Source of the DNA: Microcaldota archaeon
GTDB lineage: Archaea; Micrarchaeota; Micrarchaeia; Anstonellales; Anstonellaceae
NCBI GenBank assembly: GCA_026414185.1
Contig: JAOAJL010000007.1
Span: forward strand, 1 to 54,628
DNA: 54,628 bases
Direction: 5' to 3'
How positions within the stretch are numbered: position 1 is the stretch's first letter; each line of letters opens with the position of its first letter. The position numbers and the translations under genes were made by a program. Below the pieces are notes generated by a model. It saw only the letters and a list, made by a program, of their open reading frames with translations, did not search any database and was not told the DNA's origin. Shown here piece after piece: positions 1 through 9,442 of this stretch.

Positions 1-19
1 AGATGTGTATAAGAGACAG
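1..19 (+). other. Nextera/Tn5 mosaic-end adapter remnant (AGATGTGTATAAGAGACAG)
   Basis: Exact match to the 19-nt Tn5 mosaic end at the extreme 5' end; the genomic reading frame begins right after it. Confidence 0.97.
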
Positions 20-196
20 GTGGTCCAGGTGCGCATGCGACACCACGACATAGTCCGGCTTTTGCGGCGGCTCAATCGGGAAATTTTCCTCGGCGTGTAT
101 TTTCAGCCCGCAGTCAAGCATTATCCTCTCGCTGCCTGAGAGAAGAAAGCAGCTTCTGCCCACTTCGCCTGCTGCCCCAAGAAACGTTATTTCCAT
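20..196 (-). CDS. MBL-fold (beta-CASP RNase-like) protein, N-terminal fragment truncated by the contig end
   Basis: Hand translation from the CAT at 194-196: MEITFLGAAGEVGRSCFLLSGSERIMLDCGLKIHAEENFPIEPPQKPDYVVVSHAHLDH, with the HxHxDH start of an MBL active site. Confidence 0.8.
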
Positions 197-245
197 GCTT
201 TTGCTTTGAAGTTAGCTATTAAAAGATTAAGGGAGAAGCCCCATC

Positions 246-1127
246 ATGAACGAGCTTACGTTCCTGGACCTGGTCATACTGCGCAAGATAGACTCTGAAT
301 CAACAGTGGAGAAGTTCGGTCCCCTCATAAACACCTCCTTCTTTGAAACGGCAAACCTGCTTGGGACCGTCAAGATAAAAGGCTACATCAATATAGAGTC
401 CTCAGTCGGGGGCTCCTCGCGCGTCACAATCACAGATGCCGGCTCCTCAATCCTTGCCGTGGCAAGCCAGAGGGCAAAAGAGCCGCTTGAGCCTCTGGAC
501 AACGCCATCCTCCACGCAGTAGCCTCGGGCGCACGGGAGCTTGAAGCTCTCCAAAACGCCATAAACGTCCGTTCAGCCGATTTGGCATTCCACATCTTCA
601 AGCTCGTTTCGCAGGGGCTGATGGACTATGAAGTCCGCTCAGCAAAAGTCCGCCTCCTTCTTACCGAGGCCGGCTTTAACGCCACAGGCGCAGTCCGGGT
701 CCAGCAGACCCTTGCCGACGCCCTTCCGCCAAAAGAAGAGCAGGCAAAACCGCAGGAGCCCCAGCAACAGCAGCAAGCAGCGGCACAACAGAGCCAGCAG
801 GAAGCAGGCGAGCAGCAAGCAAGGCAGGAGAAGGCATTTGCCCCCCCATGGGTCAAGCCCGAGGACGTCAAGCCGAAGGAGGACGTTGCGCATCTTCTTT
901 CAGACGAGCACGGCAAGAAGCATCCGCACTCGCACAAGGAAGCAAGCCACAAGCCAGAGGCAAAAAAGCTCAGTCCGGAAGAGGCAAAAAGACAGGAGAG
1001 GCGCCGCCGCTTCATCTCCAAGCTTGAATATTACTTCGTGGAGTATGCCCCCTACATCATCCTGATTATCGTGGTGCTCTTGATATTCACAGGCGCGCTT
1101 TATCTTTCATTCACAAGGGTTCCCTGA
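246..1127 (+). CDS. Hypothetical protein with N-terminal winged-helix-like repeats, Q/K-rich linker and C-terminal TM anchor
   Basis: ORF; C-terminal YAPYIILIIVVLLIFTGALYL hydrophobic segment; low-complexity QQQQQAAAQQSQQ linker. Confidence 0.65.
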   Translation: MNELTFLDLVILRKIDSESTVEKFGPLINTSFFETANLLGTVKIKGYINIESSVGGSSRVTITDAGSSILAVASQRAKEPLEPLDNAILHAVASGARELEALQNAINVRSADLAFHIFKLVSQGLMDYEVRSAKVRLLLTEAGFNATGAVRVQQTLADALPPKEEQAKPQEPQQQQQAAAQQSQQEAGEQQARQEKAFAPPWVKPEDVKPKEDVAHLLSDEHGKKHPHSHKEASHKPEAKKLSPEEAKRQERRRRFISKLEYYFVEYAPYIILIIVVLLIFTGALYLSFTRVP

Positions 1128-1131
1128 GGCG

Positions 1132-1752
1132 ATGGGCTTGGACTTCAGACTGCTCTCAAAATACGGCATCAGCTACCCCGCATCCAAGACCGTTTCCAGC
1201 CTGGAAGAAGCCCTCGCCGCAGCAGAGAAAATAGGCTATCCAGTCGCCATGAAGGCGCTTTGTTCCCAGGTTCTCCACAAGTCCGACAGGGGCGGCGTAG
1301 TGCTGGATGTAAGCTCGGCAGGAGAGGCGGAAAAGGCATACCACCTTCTTGTGGAGCGCTACCGCGGGCTGAAGCTGGACGGCATCCTCGTGCAGAAGAT
1401 GGCTGGCAAGCAAGCGGTTGAGCTAATTGTCGGCGGAAAGCGCGACCCGCAGTTTGGTCAGCTTATCATGCTTGGCATGGGGGGCATTTTCGTTGAGGTG
1501 ATGCGGGATGTCGCCTTTCGCATCTGCCCCATTGGCGAGCAGGATGCGCAGGAGATGATTCATGAGCTTCGCGCCTATCCCATCCTTGCAGGCGCAAGAG
1601 GCAGAAAGCCAGTAAACGAGCGCGCCCTTGTCGCAACCCTTCTTTCAGTCTCGCGCCTTCTGCTCTCAGAAGACCCCAAGGAGTTTGACATCAACCCGCT
1701 GCTTGCGGACGACAAGGGCTGCGTGGCGGTGGATGTCCGAATGCTCAGATAG
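1132..1752 (+). CDS. acdB: ADP-forming acyl/acetyl-CoA synthetase beta subunit (ATP-grasp)
   Basis: GYPVAMKALCSQVLHKSDRGGVVLDV and FDINPLLADDKGCVAVDVRM motifs; adjacent to the alpha subunit. Confidence 0.88.
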   Translation: MGLDFRLLSKYGISYPASKTVSSLEEALAAAEKIGYPVAMKALCSQVLHKSDRGGVVLDVSSAGEAEKAYHLLVERYRGLKLDGILVQKMAGKQAVELIVGGKRDPQFGQLIMLGMGGIFVEVMRDVAFRICPIGEQDAQEMIHELRAYPILAGARGRKPVNERALVATLLSVSRLLLSEDPKEFDINPLLADDKGCVAVDVRMLR

Positions 1753-1760
1753 GTGGGCGG

Positions 1761-3188
1761 ATGGCACTCAAAAAGAAAGTGAAAAATCTGGATGCGGTCT
1801 TCAACCCGTCCTCAATCGCGGTGATAGGCGCAAGCCGTGAGCCAAACAAGATAGGGCACGTAATAGTGAAGAATTTTGTTGACGGAGGCTTTTCAGGCAA
1901 CGTCTACCCAATCAACCCAAATGCCGAGGAGATACTTGGCCTGCCCGCATACAAAAGCGTGCTTGATGTGCCGGGGAAGGTGGATTCTGCGGTGATTGCA
2001 GTTCCAGCCAAGGCAGTCGCGCAGGTCCTTGATGAGTGCGGCAGGAAGGGGGTAAGAGGCGTGGTTCTGATAACAGGCGGCTTTTCAGAAGTGGGCAACA
2101 CGGAGGAAGAGAAGAAGATAGCTGAGATAGCGAACCGCTATGAGATTGCACTTATCGGTCCGAACTGCATGGGCGTTCTCACCCCAGCCTCGCGGGTTGA
2201 TTCGGTCTTCCTGCCAATCTACAAACTTGGCAGGCCGCGGGTCGGCGGCATCTCCTTCATCTCGCAGTCTGGGGCGGTTGGCGGCTGCATAGTGGACCTC
2301 GCCGCGCGGGCAGGAGTGGGGATGGGCAAGTTCGTGTCATACGGCAACGCGGCAGTGATAGACGAATGCGACCTCCTTGAATACCTCGCCTCAGACAGGC
2401 AGACAGAAATAATCGTCGTGTATCTGGAAGGGGTTAGAGACGGGCGCAGGCTTCTTGAGGTCGCCAAAAAAATCACGCGCAAAAAGCCCATAGTCATGCT
2501 CAAAGCCGGCAAAAGCGCGCACGGGGCTGAGGCTGCCCTCTCGCACACCGGCTCGCTTGCAGGCTCGGCAGAAGCGTATTCGGCAGCCTTCCGCCAGTCA
2601 AGGATTATTGAAGCCGCCACCCTTGAGCAGCTTTTTGACTTTGCCAAGATATTTGACCAGGTTCTTCCGTGCGGAAAGAGAATAGGAATTGTCACTAACG
2701 GCGGAGGCATGGGGGTTTTGGCAGTGGATTCGCTTGAGTATGAAGGGCTGGAGCTTGCGGAGTTTTCCGAGGAAACAAAGAAGCTCCTGCGCGCCTCCCT
2801 GCCATCTTATGCAAACGTGCGCAACCCCCTTGACATAATAGGGGATGCGGACTCCTCGCGCTACGAGGTTGCAATAAACGCACTTCTGCGGGACGAGAAC
2901 GTGGATGCCATAGTGGTGGTCATACTCTTCCAGACGGCGGCGATAGACTCCTCGGTTGTCAACATCGTGATACGCGCCTCGGATTTGCGCAAAAAGCCGA
3001 TAATAGCGGTCTGCACGGGAGGGGAATACACCGAGATGCACAAGAGGATACTTGAAAGTTACGGCGTTCCGTCCTATTCCTCGCCTTCATCTGCGATGCG
3101 CGCCCTTGCGCGCTTCATAAGCTACGCGGAGCACTACTCCCGCTACAACAAGGTTCCATGCGACGCGCCCATAAAGAAGTCAAAATAA
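1761..3188 (+). CDS. acdA: ADP-forming acyl/acetyl-CoA synthetase alpha subunit
   Basis: CoA-binding FNPSSIAVIGASREPNKIGH, GPNCMGV, SQSGAVGG, SHTGSLAGS motifs. Confidence 0.92.
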   Translation: MALKKKVKNLDAVFNPSSIAVIGASREPNKIGHVIVKNFVDGGFSGNVYPINPNAEEILGLPAYKSVLDVPGKVDSAVIAVPAKAVAQVLDECGRKGVRGVVLITGGFSEVGNTEEEKKIAEIANRYEIALIGPNCMGVLTPASRVDSVFLPIYKLGRPRVGGISFISQSGAVGGCIVDLAARAGVGMGKFVSYGNAAVIDECDLLEYLASDRQTEIIVVYLEGVRDGRRLLEVAKKITRKKPIVMLKAGKSAHGAEAALSHTGSLAGSAEAYSAAFRQSRIIEAATLEQLFDFAKIFDQVLPCGKRIGIVTNGGGMGVLAVDSLEYEGLELAEFSEETKKLLRASLPSYANVRNPLDIIGDADSSRYEVAINALLRDENVDAIVVVILFQTAAIDSSVVNIVIRASDLRKKPIIAVCTGGEYTEMHKRILESYGVPSYSSPSSAMRALARFISYAEHYSRYNKVPCDAPIKKSK

Positions 3189-3189
3189 G

Positions 3190-3924
3190 TCAGCCTCTTT
3201 TGCCGCCTTTCCTCTTTGCCCCTGCGTGCCTGACTTTCCTGTATTCCCAAAGCGAGTAGAAGAACCCGAATATTGCGGTGATGACAAGGGGGAGAATCAC
3301 AAGCCAAAGCCTCAGGTCCGCAGTCGCCATAAGGGAAACAAGAGTAAGCACGCCGCAAACCCAGAAAAGCGCGCCTGTTAGCCTGTTTGTCTTTTCCCAA
3401 ACCCTCTCATCCGCAAGCGTCCATGGGGTCCGCACCCCTATGAAGTAGTTGCGCTTGGTGAAATTCAGCATATAGCCGACATAGAAAAACAGCAGGGAAA
3501 CTGCGGGAATAACTATCACGAGGGGGTCAAATTTTGCCCAGCTCTCCATATTCGGCAAAAGCAGGGCAATGTATATCACAGCCAGCACAAAAACGAGGAT
3601 GACTTTGAATCCCCAAAAGTGAAGCGCGAACTCCTCAAGGTTGTGCTGATAAACCTCTATCTTCGGTATGACAAGCAGCCCGGCATAAATTATGAGCGAA
3701 ACTATCGGAAACAGGTATACTGCCACTGCCTTGTCCATCCAGCCGTCAGCCTGCCCCCAGGCGTTGAAGTGAATCGCAATCTGTCCCTGCTCGTTTGTTT
3801 TGACAAGGGGCTCTGCGTAAAATCCAATCGCAAACATCAGGAAAACTATGGCAAGGGGCAAAAGCTCCCTTCTCCAGCTTTTCTTCCAGACGATATGAAA
3901 CATTTCCCCACCCTCATTTTCCAT
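3190..3924 (-). CDS. SdpI/DUF1648-like membrane protein
   Basis: Multiple TM segments; NYFIGVRTPWTLADERVWEKTNRLTG motif typical of the SdpI family. Confidence 0.8.
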   Translation of the reverse strand: MENEGGEMFHIVWKKSWRRELLPLAIVFLMFAIGFYAEPLVKTNEQGQIAIHFNAWGQADGWMDKAVAVYLFPIVSLIIYAGLLVIPKIEVYQHNLEEFALHFWGFKVILVFVLAVIYIALLLPNMESWAKFDPLVIVIPAVSLLFFYVGYMLNFTKRNYFIGVRTPWTLADERVWEKTNRLTGALFWVCGVLTLVSLMATADLRLWLVILPLVITAIFGFFYSLWEYRKVRHAGAKRKGGKRG

Positions 3925-3950
3925 CGGGGAGAATAAATATAAATAAAGAG

Positions 3951-4502
3951 GTGCGAATGCCAGCCATGGAAAAAGAGCCCCTTTTCAGCGCCAAAAACGC
4001 CCTCTCGCTTCTTTCGGCGTTGGCAATGGCGATTGCGGCAATTGTGCTTTTCAGGTCCCTCCCCTTTCTTCACAATATAGGTTATTTTGAAATTTTCATC
4101 GTCTCCCTTCTTTCTTCCGCCACCATCTTCATCCCCCTGCCAGGCTTTGCAATAGTGCTTGGAGCCTCTGCGTATCTCAATCCGGTCTTGCTTGGAATTG
4201 CCGCAGGTCTGGGCTCGGGGATAGGCGAGATTTCCGGATACCTTGCTGGCTTTGCGGGAAGCGGGGCAGTGTCGCGCTTCCGCTCTTTCGTTTCGCACAA
4301 AGCCCAGATTGAAAAATACGGCGCCTTCGCAATATTCGTGCTTGCCTTCATACCGAATCCCGCCTTTGACTTGGCAGGGATTGCCGCAGGCGCAATCAGG
4401 ATGAGGTGGTGGGAGTTTCTGCTTGCCAGCTGTTCCGGTAAGATTCTGCGCTATATCCTGCTTGCCCATTTCGGGATATGGACCTCCAGCCTCTTTTTCT
4501 AA
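3951..4502 (+). CDS. VTT/DedA-like (SNARE-associated) membrane protein
   Basis: PGFAIVLGASAYLNPVLLGIAAGLGSGIGEISGYLAG and FIPNPAFDLAGIAAGAIRM motifs. Confidence 0.75.
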   Translation: MRMPAMEKEPLFSAKNALSLLSALAMAIAAIVLFRSLPFLHNIGYFEIFIVSLLSSATIFIPLPGFAIVLGASAYLNPVLLGIAAGLGSGIGEISGYLAGFAGSGAVSRFRSFVSHKAQIEKYGAFAIFVLAFIPNPAFDLAGIAAGAIRMRWWEFLLASCSGKILRYILLAHFGIWTSSLFF

Positions 4503-4563
4503 AATCAGGAAGGGAAAAACAAGCTACAAGATGACGATCTTTTTTATATGTATGCGGCTATAA

Positions 4564-5625
4564 ATGATTCGGTGTCTTCCGATGGCAGGTCCGAACTTTC
4601 TTGTCTTGCCTAAAAATTCCAAAAAGACTGAAAATCCCTTGCAAGCCGTTTCTGATTTTTTCAGCCAACTTGCAGAGGAAATCAAAAACATGCCAGGTGA
4701 CCCTAAAACAACGCTGGAAAATGTCCAGAAAAGGCTTTCGGATTATGCCAAGCAGCTCAGCCAGAATCCCGAATTTAGGAAAGACCGAGAAACTCTCAAA
4801 GAAGCCCTGCGCCTTCTTTTTGTGGCGAAACACCAGTTTGGAGAAATTGCGCAAAGCAATGCTATTGACGAAAGGTTCAAGGTTACCATCGTCTGTAGAA
4901 TCCTAGTCAAACTCTCGCAAAAGGCGGAGACCCTTGCCAAAAAGTCCGAAGAGGAGGGCAAGCAGCCTGGGCTTGCAGTGCTCCAATCCAACTTCAACTT
5001 GCTTGTTGACAGCTTCGTGGAGCAGATAAAAGCCAAAGGCGGAGTAGAAAGCCCTAATTTGCGCCAGTTCGTAAGCGACTGCCTCAAAGCTTACTTCAAT
5101 GGAGTTGCAAGCGGCAAAATCACAACCAAGCGGTTCATCATGGTAGATGCAGACAACAACATGTTCTATGCATTTGATATGGAGAATCAGGAGCTTGAGT
5201 ATTGCACCTATGCCGCTCTTGGGACGGGCAGGCTAAGCTGCGTTCCAGGCAGCCGTGGAACTCCACCAGGGCTTTCCTATTTAAACGGGGAGAATCCCGG
5301 GTCAAGAGGGGGCTTCTGCCTTTCAGGCGCTGAAAGCTTCAATGAGAACAACGATGCCCGCACCATAAGGCTGCACGACCGCAACGGTCCAAAAGGCAAC
5401 TTAAACGGCACCCAAAAGACGACATGGGGCTGCATAGGAATAAGCGAGGACATACTCGGCAAAATGCTCTCTTCAGGAAGGGAAGCGGGCCAGCCTTATT
5501 ATCAGGCAGGAGTTTTCGTCTGGTCTGCCAACACCCCAGACAAATACGCAAGCGCATATGTTAATGACGATTTCTATTCAAGCGACTATGCCTCTGCCTA
5601 TCTTGGCAAAAACAAAGCGTCTTAA
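4564..5625 (+). CDS. Protein with N-terminal helical domain and C-terminal YkuD-like (L,D-transpeptidase-like) domain
   Basis: IRLHDRNG...GTQKTTWGCIGIS resembles the YkuD H...S/T-x-GC signature (Cys codon 5431-5433); no signal peptide; N-terminus resembles the 5827-6942 product. Confidence 0.6.
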   Translation: MIRCLPMAGPNFLVLPKNSKKTENPLQAVSDFFSQLAEEIKNMPGDPKTTLENVQKRLSDYAKQLSQNPEFRKDRETLKEALRLLFVAKHQFGEIAQSNAIDERFKVTIVCRILVKLSQKAETLAKKSEEEGKQPGLAVLQSNFNLLVDSFVEQIKAKGGVESPNLRQFVSDCLKAYFNGVASGKITTKRFIMVDADNNMFYAFDMENQELEYCTYAALGTGRLSCVPGSRGTPPGLSYLNGENPGSRGGFCLSGAESFNENNDARTIRLHDRNGPKGNLNGTQKTTWGCIGISEDILGKMLSSGREAGQPYYQAGVFVWSANTPDKYASAYVNDDFYSSDYASAYLGKNKAS

Positions 5626-5643
5626 AGCTGCGCAGGCTGGCAG

Positions 5644-5767
5644 TGGGCCGGAAGAGATTTGAACTCTCGACCTTTCGATTGCAAAATCCCAAGCGGCTTC
5701 CTATTCCAGCACCCAACCGCAGGAGATTTATCAGTCGAACGCTCCAACCAGGCTAAGCTACCGGCCC
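5644..5767 (-). tRNA. tRNA-Ile(GAU), intron-containing
   Basis: GGGCCGG/CCGGCCC acceptor, TTCGA/TCGAA anticodon stem with CTGATA|A loop, GAGAG-TTCAAAT-CTCTT T-arm; 49-nt intron at 37/38 (5680-5728). Confidence 0.9.
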
Positions 5768-5826
5768 AGCGGAGAAATTTCCTGCCCAAGAGAATAAAAA
5801 GCCTTTGTCGCAAAAGCAAATGAGTC

Positions 5827-6942
5827 ATGTTTATGCCACAGCCATTTTTGCCTCAAAAAACTGCTCAAGAAGAGAATGAGACTCCATTAGGCAGATTAGC
5901 CTCTTTTCTCGAGCAGCTTGCAGACGAGCTTAGGGATTGGAAAGGAGCAGATAGCAGCTCCGCCTTCCTTCTTTCCTATGCAAAAACTAGACTGGAAAAT
6001 TTCCTTGCAGAATTGAAACAAAATCCTCAAATGGCAGACCAGAAAGAAAATCTGGCTGAGGCAGAAAAAATCGCAAAAGAAGTTTGCGACTATTTGGGAG
6101 ATCTGCAAAAAGTTCCAGGGAATTTGGACATTGGCTCTGCTATCGACTACCTAAAGAAAAAGGCAAAGGAAGCCAAGGACAAAAATGAAGAATCAAAAGA
6201 GGCACTCACATTTGAGTGGCTAAAGCAGAATGCAAATTATACGAATATCCAGCGATATATAGACTTCAAGGAAAAAAACGGTGAAAGCTATTCTCAAGAA
6301 GAACTTGATTTTCTGAAGTTTTATCTCGTAGGTAACGTTGCCGTAGAAGAGAAGCTCAAATACGGTCTGAACGAAAAGGAAAAAAATTCCATGTACGAAT
6401 ACCTCGGCATCTTTCTGGGCAATGGCGGGGATTCAAGTTATCTAACATCCGTATATGGAACCTACAAAAAAGGATCCAATGACTGCTACACATTTGCAAA
6501 CATAAAGGTGTTTGAGAAATACGAAAATCTCTATGAGGGAAAAAATTACTCTCTCGATGGAACTCGGGTTAATTCTCCCAGAGGTTTTAATGAAGGCTAC
6601 AGCAGGCTAAGGTCTTCGACAGGTTCCAATTTCTACAGTTTTTCAAAATTCTCCAACCTAACTCTCCAAGTAGGTGATGTCATTGGGGTTGACAAGTCTC
6701 CCAACGGCACGGGCAATAACCACTGGGGCATACTGGCAATAATCAATGGAAAGCCGGTAGTAATCGGAAGAGGCAGCAGATTGGAAATATGGACGCTGGA
6801 AGAGTTTTTCAGATATGCGACGGGCGTAGATATAATCAGATATGGCAGTGCCCCATATGGCGAATACATACAGTACAACGTTAGGACGCGCACAACAGAA
6901 ATAAAGAATGGTACTCTGCCAGAAGATAGCTTCATTCATTAA
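5827..6942 (+). CDS. Protein with N-terminal helical domain and C-terminal NlpC/P60-like cysteine amidase domain
   Basis: Candidate Cys/His pair NDCYTFAN (Cys codon 6484-6486) and GDVIGVD...NNHWGILAIINGKPVVIGRG (His codon 6721-6723); N-terminus resembles the 4564-5625 product. Confidence 0.55.
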   Translation: MFMPQPFLPQKTAQEENETPLGRLASFLEQLADELRDWKGADSSSAFLLSYAKTRLENFLAELKQNPQMADQKENLAEAEKIAKEVCDYLGDLQKVPGNLDIGSAIDYLKKKAKEAKDKNEESKEALTFEWLKQNANYTNIQRYIDFKEKNGESYSQEELDFLKFYLVGNVAVEEKLKYGLNEKEKNSMYEYLGIFLGNGGDSSYLTSVYGTYKKGSNDCYTFANIKVFEKYENLYEGKNYSLDGTRVNSPRGFNEGYSRLRSSTGSNFYSFSKFSNLTLQVGDVIGVDKSPNGTGNNHWGILAIINGKPVVIGRGSRLEIWTLEEFFRYATGVDIIRYGSAPYGEYIQYNVRTRTTEIKNGTLPEDSFIH

Positions 6943-6945
6943 CAA

Positions 6946-7896
6946 TCAGTAGCCGTCTCCAACGCTCTCTCTCCAGCTTTCTTTCTTGTATACCTTGGCA
7001 GTTTCGCCAAGCTCAGCCTCCTTCATGAATTCGGCGCGCTTTGAAAGGGCTGAAAGGTATTCATGCTGCGCTTTCTCAAAATAGGCGTTCTCCTCGCCGC
7101 TCAGCTCCCTTGCCTGCTTCTCGGCTCCTTTTGCCTGAATTGCGGAAAGGAGCTTTGCAAGCGCCTTTTCGTTCTCGTCAAACTCGCCTGCCATCGCCGC
7201 ATCTATCCATATGCGCCTTCCCATTATTATCCGCTCAACTTCCTGCCGCGGCTTCATATCAGAAAATGCGACTTTTTTTTTATCAACCGAGAAGCTTCCG
7301 GCATAGATGCAGCAGTCGCGCCCGAGGCGGGAGGCGAGATTGAGAAGCTGCTGCTGCTTTTCCTTCGGTAGAAAAGAAACATCAACATCCGAGCCGCTCC
7401 CCTCCTCAATAACGGCGCGCAGCGATTCAGCCTCTTTTCTCGGCAGGGTATTCAAGAGTATCGTGAGCCGCGCAATGTCCTCCCGCCTCTCATAATTTTC
7501 CCGCACTATCACCGCCCGTCTCTTCATAAGCTCATATGCTTCCCCTTCCTTGCTTCTGACTGCCCTTTCAAGCTCCGGTCGCGAGTAGCGGTTTATCTTC
7601 TCCGTCAGCTCCGCTATCTCCTTTCGTTTCGGCACGATGCTGATTAGGTCGGCAACCGCAAGTTTTTCCCCGATTGGCGCAAGCTTCTCCTCCACAGCGG
7701 CAATCTCATCGCACACTGCCTTGAGGTGCAAATCGCCTTCCTTTGCCCCGGATTTGACAAGCAAATCCTTTTTGAAAGCAAGCTCATTTCTCTTTCTTGA
7801 AAGAACTGCGTGTTCCACAAGCTCCCGCGAAGAGATTATCACCGTCCTTTCCTCTGCCCCATCCATCGGTCGCACCGCTTTGCTTTTGTCTGGCAA
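6946..7896 (-). CDS. Coiled-coil hypothetical protein
   Basis: Long ORF rich in charged heptads. Confidence 0.6.
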   Translation of the reverse strand: MPDKSKAVRPMDGAEERTVIISSRELVEHAVLSRKRNELAFKKDLLVKSGAKEGDLHLKAVCDEIAAVEEKLAPIGEKLAVADLISIVPKRKEIAELTEKINRYSRPELERAVRSKEGEAYELMKRRAVIVRENYERREDIARLTILLNTLPRKEAESLRAVIEEGSGSDVDVSFLPKEKQQQLLNLASRLGRDCCIYAGSFSVDKKKVAFSDMKPRQEVERIIMGRRIWIDAAMAGEFDENEKALAKLLSAIQAKGAEKQARELSGEENAYFEKAQHEYLSALSKRAEFMKEAELGETAKVYKKESWRESVGDGY

Positions 7897-7939
7897 AGTT
7901 TATAATCTGAATTTCATTCCAACCTGCTTAAGTGATAAA

Positions 7940-8620
7940 TCAGCGGCATAGTCCGACATCGCAATTCATGCTGCAGCAATCACTATTCTGAGTGCATCCT
8001 CTACTTTCCTCTCCGCATTCAGACTGGCACGCTCCATCAACGCAGTAAGTTCCAGAACAGCATGGAAGCGAAAGGCAGGACTGCCAAAGCGGCGCACAGC
8101 TTGGGCCAGACGATGTTGAAGCCGCACAAGGAAAGATGAGCTTTTTTTCTCCTTTCTGGCGATTCTCCATATACTTGTTGCGGTAGTCAAACTCCAAGCT
8201 CATCTCCAAATATTGCCCTCGGTTGCACTCAACAGGGCCCTCCATGTCTATATTTACGATTATTTTTTGCTGCGGGCTAAAGGTAATTGCGGTTGTGCTT
8301 GCCTCGCCTGGACGGCAAAAGGAGCGGCTCACCCCGTTTATCCTGATGCCAGTCAGGGTCAGAGCCTCAATGTCGCTGTTCACCAGCGCCATCTGATAAC
8401 CTCCTCTTCCTGATGTTCCGCATGGCGAATCAGAAGCAAGCGTGAGGCTGTCAAGCACTTTAAACGGTGTTGCCTTCCCGCTCCAGTAAAGCTGGGACTG
8501 CATCAGCGCGGTGTTGCCCGCTGCACCGCTGAAAAACCCAAGAAGCGAGATAGATATCATCGCAACTAATAAAACCGCAGCCAGGAATACGAGATATTCA
8601 AAAGCGCCCTGTGCTTTCAT
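7940..8620 (-). CDS. Class III signal peptide (pilin-like) protein with C-terminal Cys-rich modules
   Basis: MKAQGAFEYLVFLAAVLLVAMISISLLGFF N-terminus; C-terminal CTQNSDCCSMNCDVGLC. Confidence 0.75.
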   Translation of the reverse strand: MKAQGAFEYLVFLAAVLLVAMISISLLGFFSGAAGNTALMQSQLYWSGKATPFKVLDSLTLASDSPCGTSGRGGYQMALVNSDIEALTLTGIRINGVSRSFCRPGEASTTAITFSPQQKIIVNIDMEGPVECNRGQYLEMSLEFDYRNKYMENRQKGEKKLIFPCAASTSSGPSCAPLWQSCLSLPCCSGTYCVDGACQSECGEESRGCTQNSDCCSMNCDVGLCR

Positions 8621-8795
8621 AGCGATTTCTCACATCTTTTGTCTTTATAGGGCTTTTGCGATTGCCGCTCTTTTTGGGGAAGGGGGGCGCAAAGAAAAGT
8701 AGGGTGTGGGAGGTGAATTATGGCGCCCCCAGTTCCCCAAAAATATTTTTGGTCGCCTTGCTTCATCGCCCCTTGCCGGGACTGCAAGCATGAAG

Positions 8796-9323
8796 CTATC
8801 TCATAGTTTTTGCCGCAGAATACAGCACCGCCCTTCCAACCTGCCTCTTTTCAAGCAGGCCCAGCTCAAACATCCTGTTAAGGCGTGCTGATGCGGCGTT
8901 TTTCCCCTTATAGCCAAACCTCCTTCTGACCTCCTCTGCGGAGGCGAATCTTCTTTCCTTTACAAACGCAAGTATCTGCTCATCAACTTCCGGAAGCAAA
9001 ATTTCATCCTGCTGCGCTGCCTGCAATCCTCCTGCCTCAAGTGCGGAGAGCCTCGCCTCAATCTCAGAAAATTTCTGGTCAAGCTTCTCAATCAGGGTTT
9101 TCAGAAGCCTGTTCGTGTTTTCCTTCTCTGTTGCGGCAGTGTGCATAAGAGCGGCAAGAACTATCGGGTCTCGCAGTTTTTCAATATCCCGCTCAAGAGG
9201 CGCAACAATCTCGTTTCTTATCTCCTCAATAGGCTGCCTTCCGGAGCCCTCTCCAACGGATTTATAAGCTTCATCTTTCTTCATAGTCTGCCTCGTGCTA
9301 TGCCGGTGCTGAGGAAATGTCAC
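8796..9323 (-). CDS. Winged-helix transcriptional regulator-like protein (start may be 9284)
   Basis: C-terminal VKERRFASAEEVRRRFGYKGKNAASARLNRMFELGLLEKRQVGRAVLYSA reads as wHTH. Confidence 0.65.
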   Translation of the reverse strand: MTFPQHRHSTRQTMKKDEAYKSVGEGSGRQPIEEIRNEIVAPLERDIEKLRDPIVLAALMHTAATEKENTNRLLKTLIEKLDQKFSEIEARLSALEAGGLQAAQQDEILLPEVDEQILAFVKERRFASAEEVRRRFGYKGKNAASARLNRMFELGLLEKRQVGRAVLYSAAKTMR

Positions 9324-9327
9324 ATTG

Positions 9328-9350
9328 TTATCACGACATTGTCATGATAA
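9328..9350. promoter_or_regulatory. Near-perfect 23-bp palindrome, candidate operator
   Basis: TTATCACGACA-T-TGTCATGATAA: 11-bp arms with one mismatch, abutting TTATATAA, upstream of the wHTH gene. Confidence 0.65.
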
Positions 9351-9442
9351 GTTATATAAATGCCTATGTTTCTCCGTCGGAGAATCAATATAAAAATTAA
9401 ACACATAAATTCTTTTTTTAAAACATATTTGCAAAACCGCAG

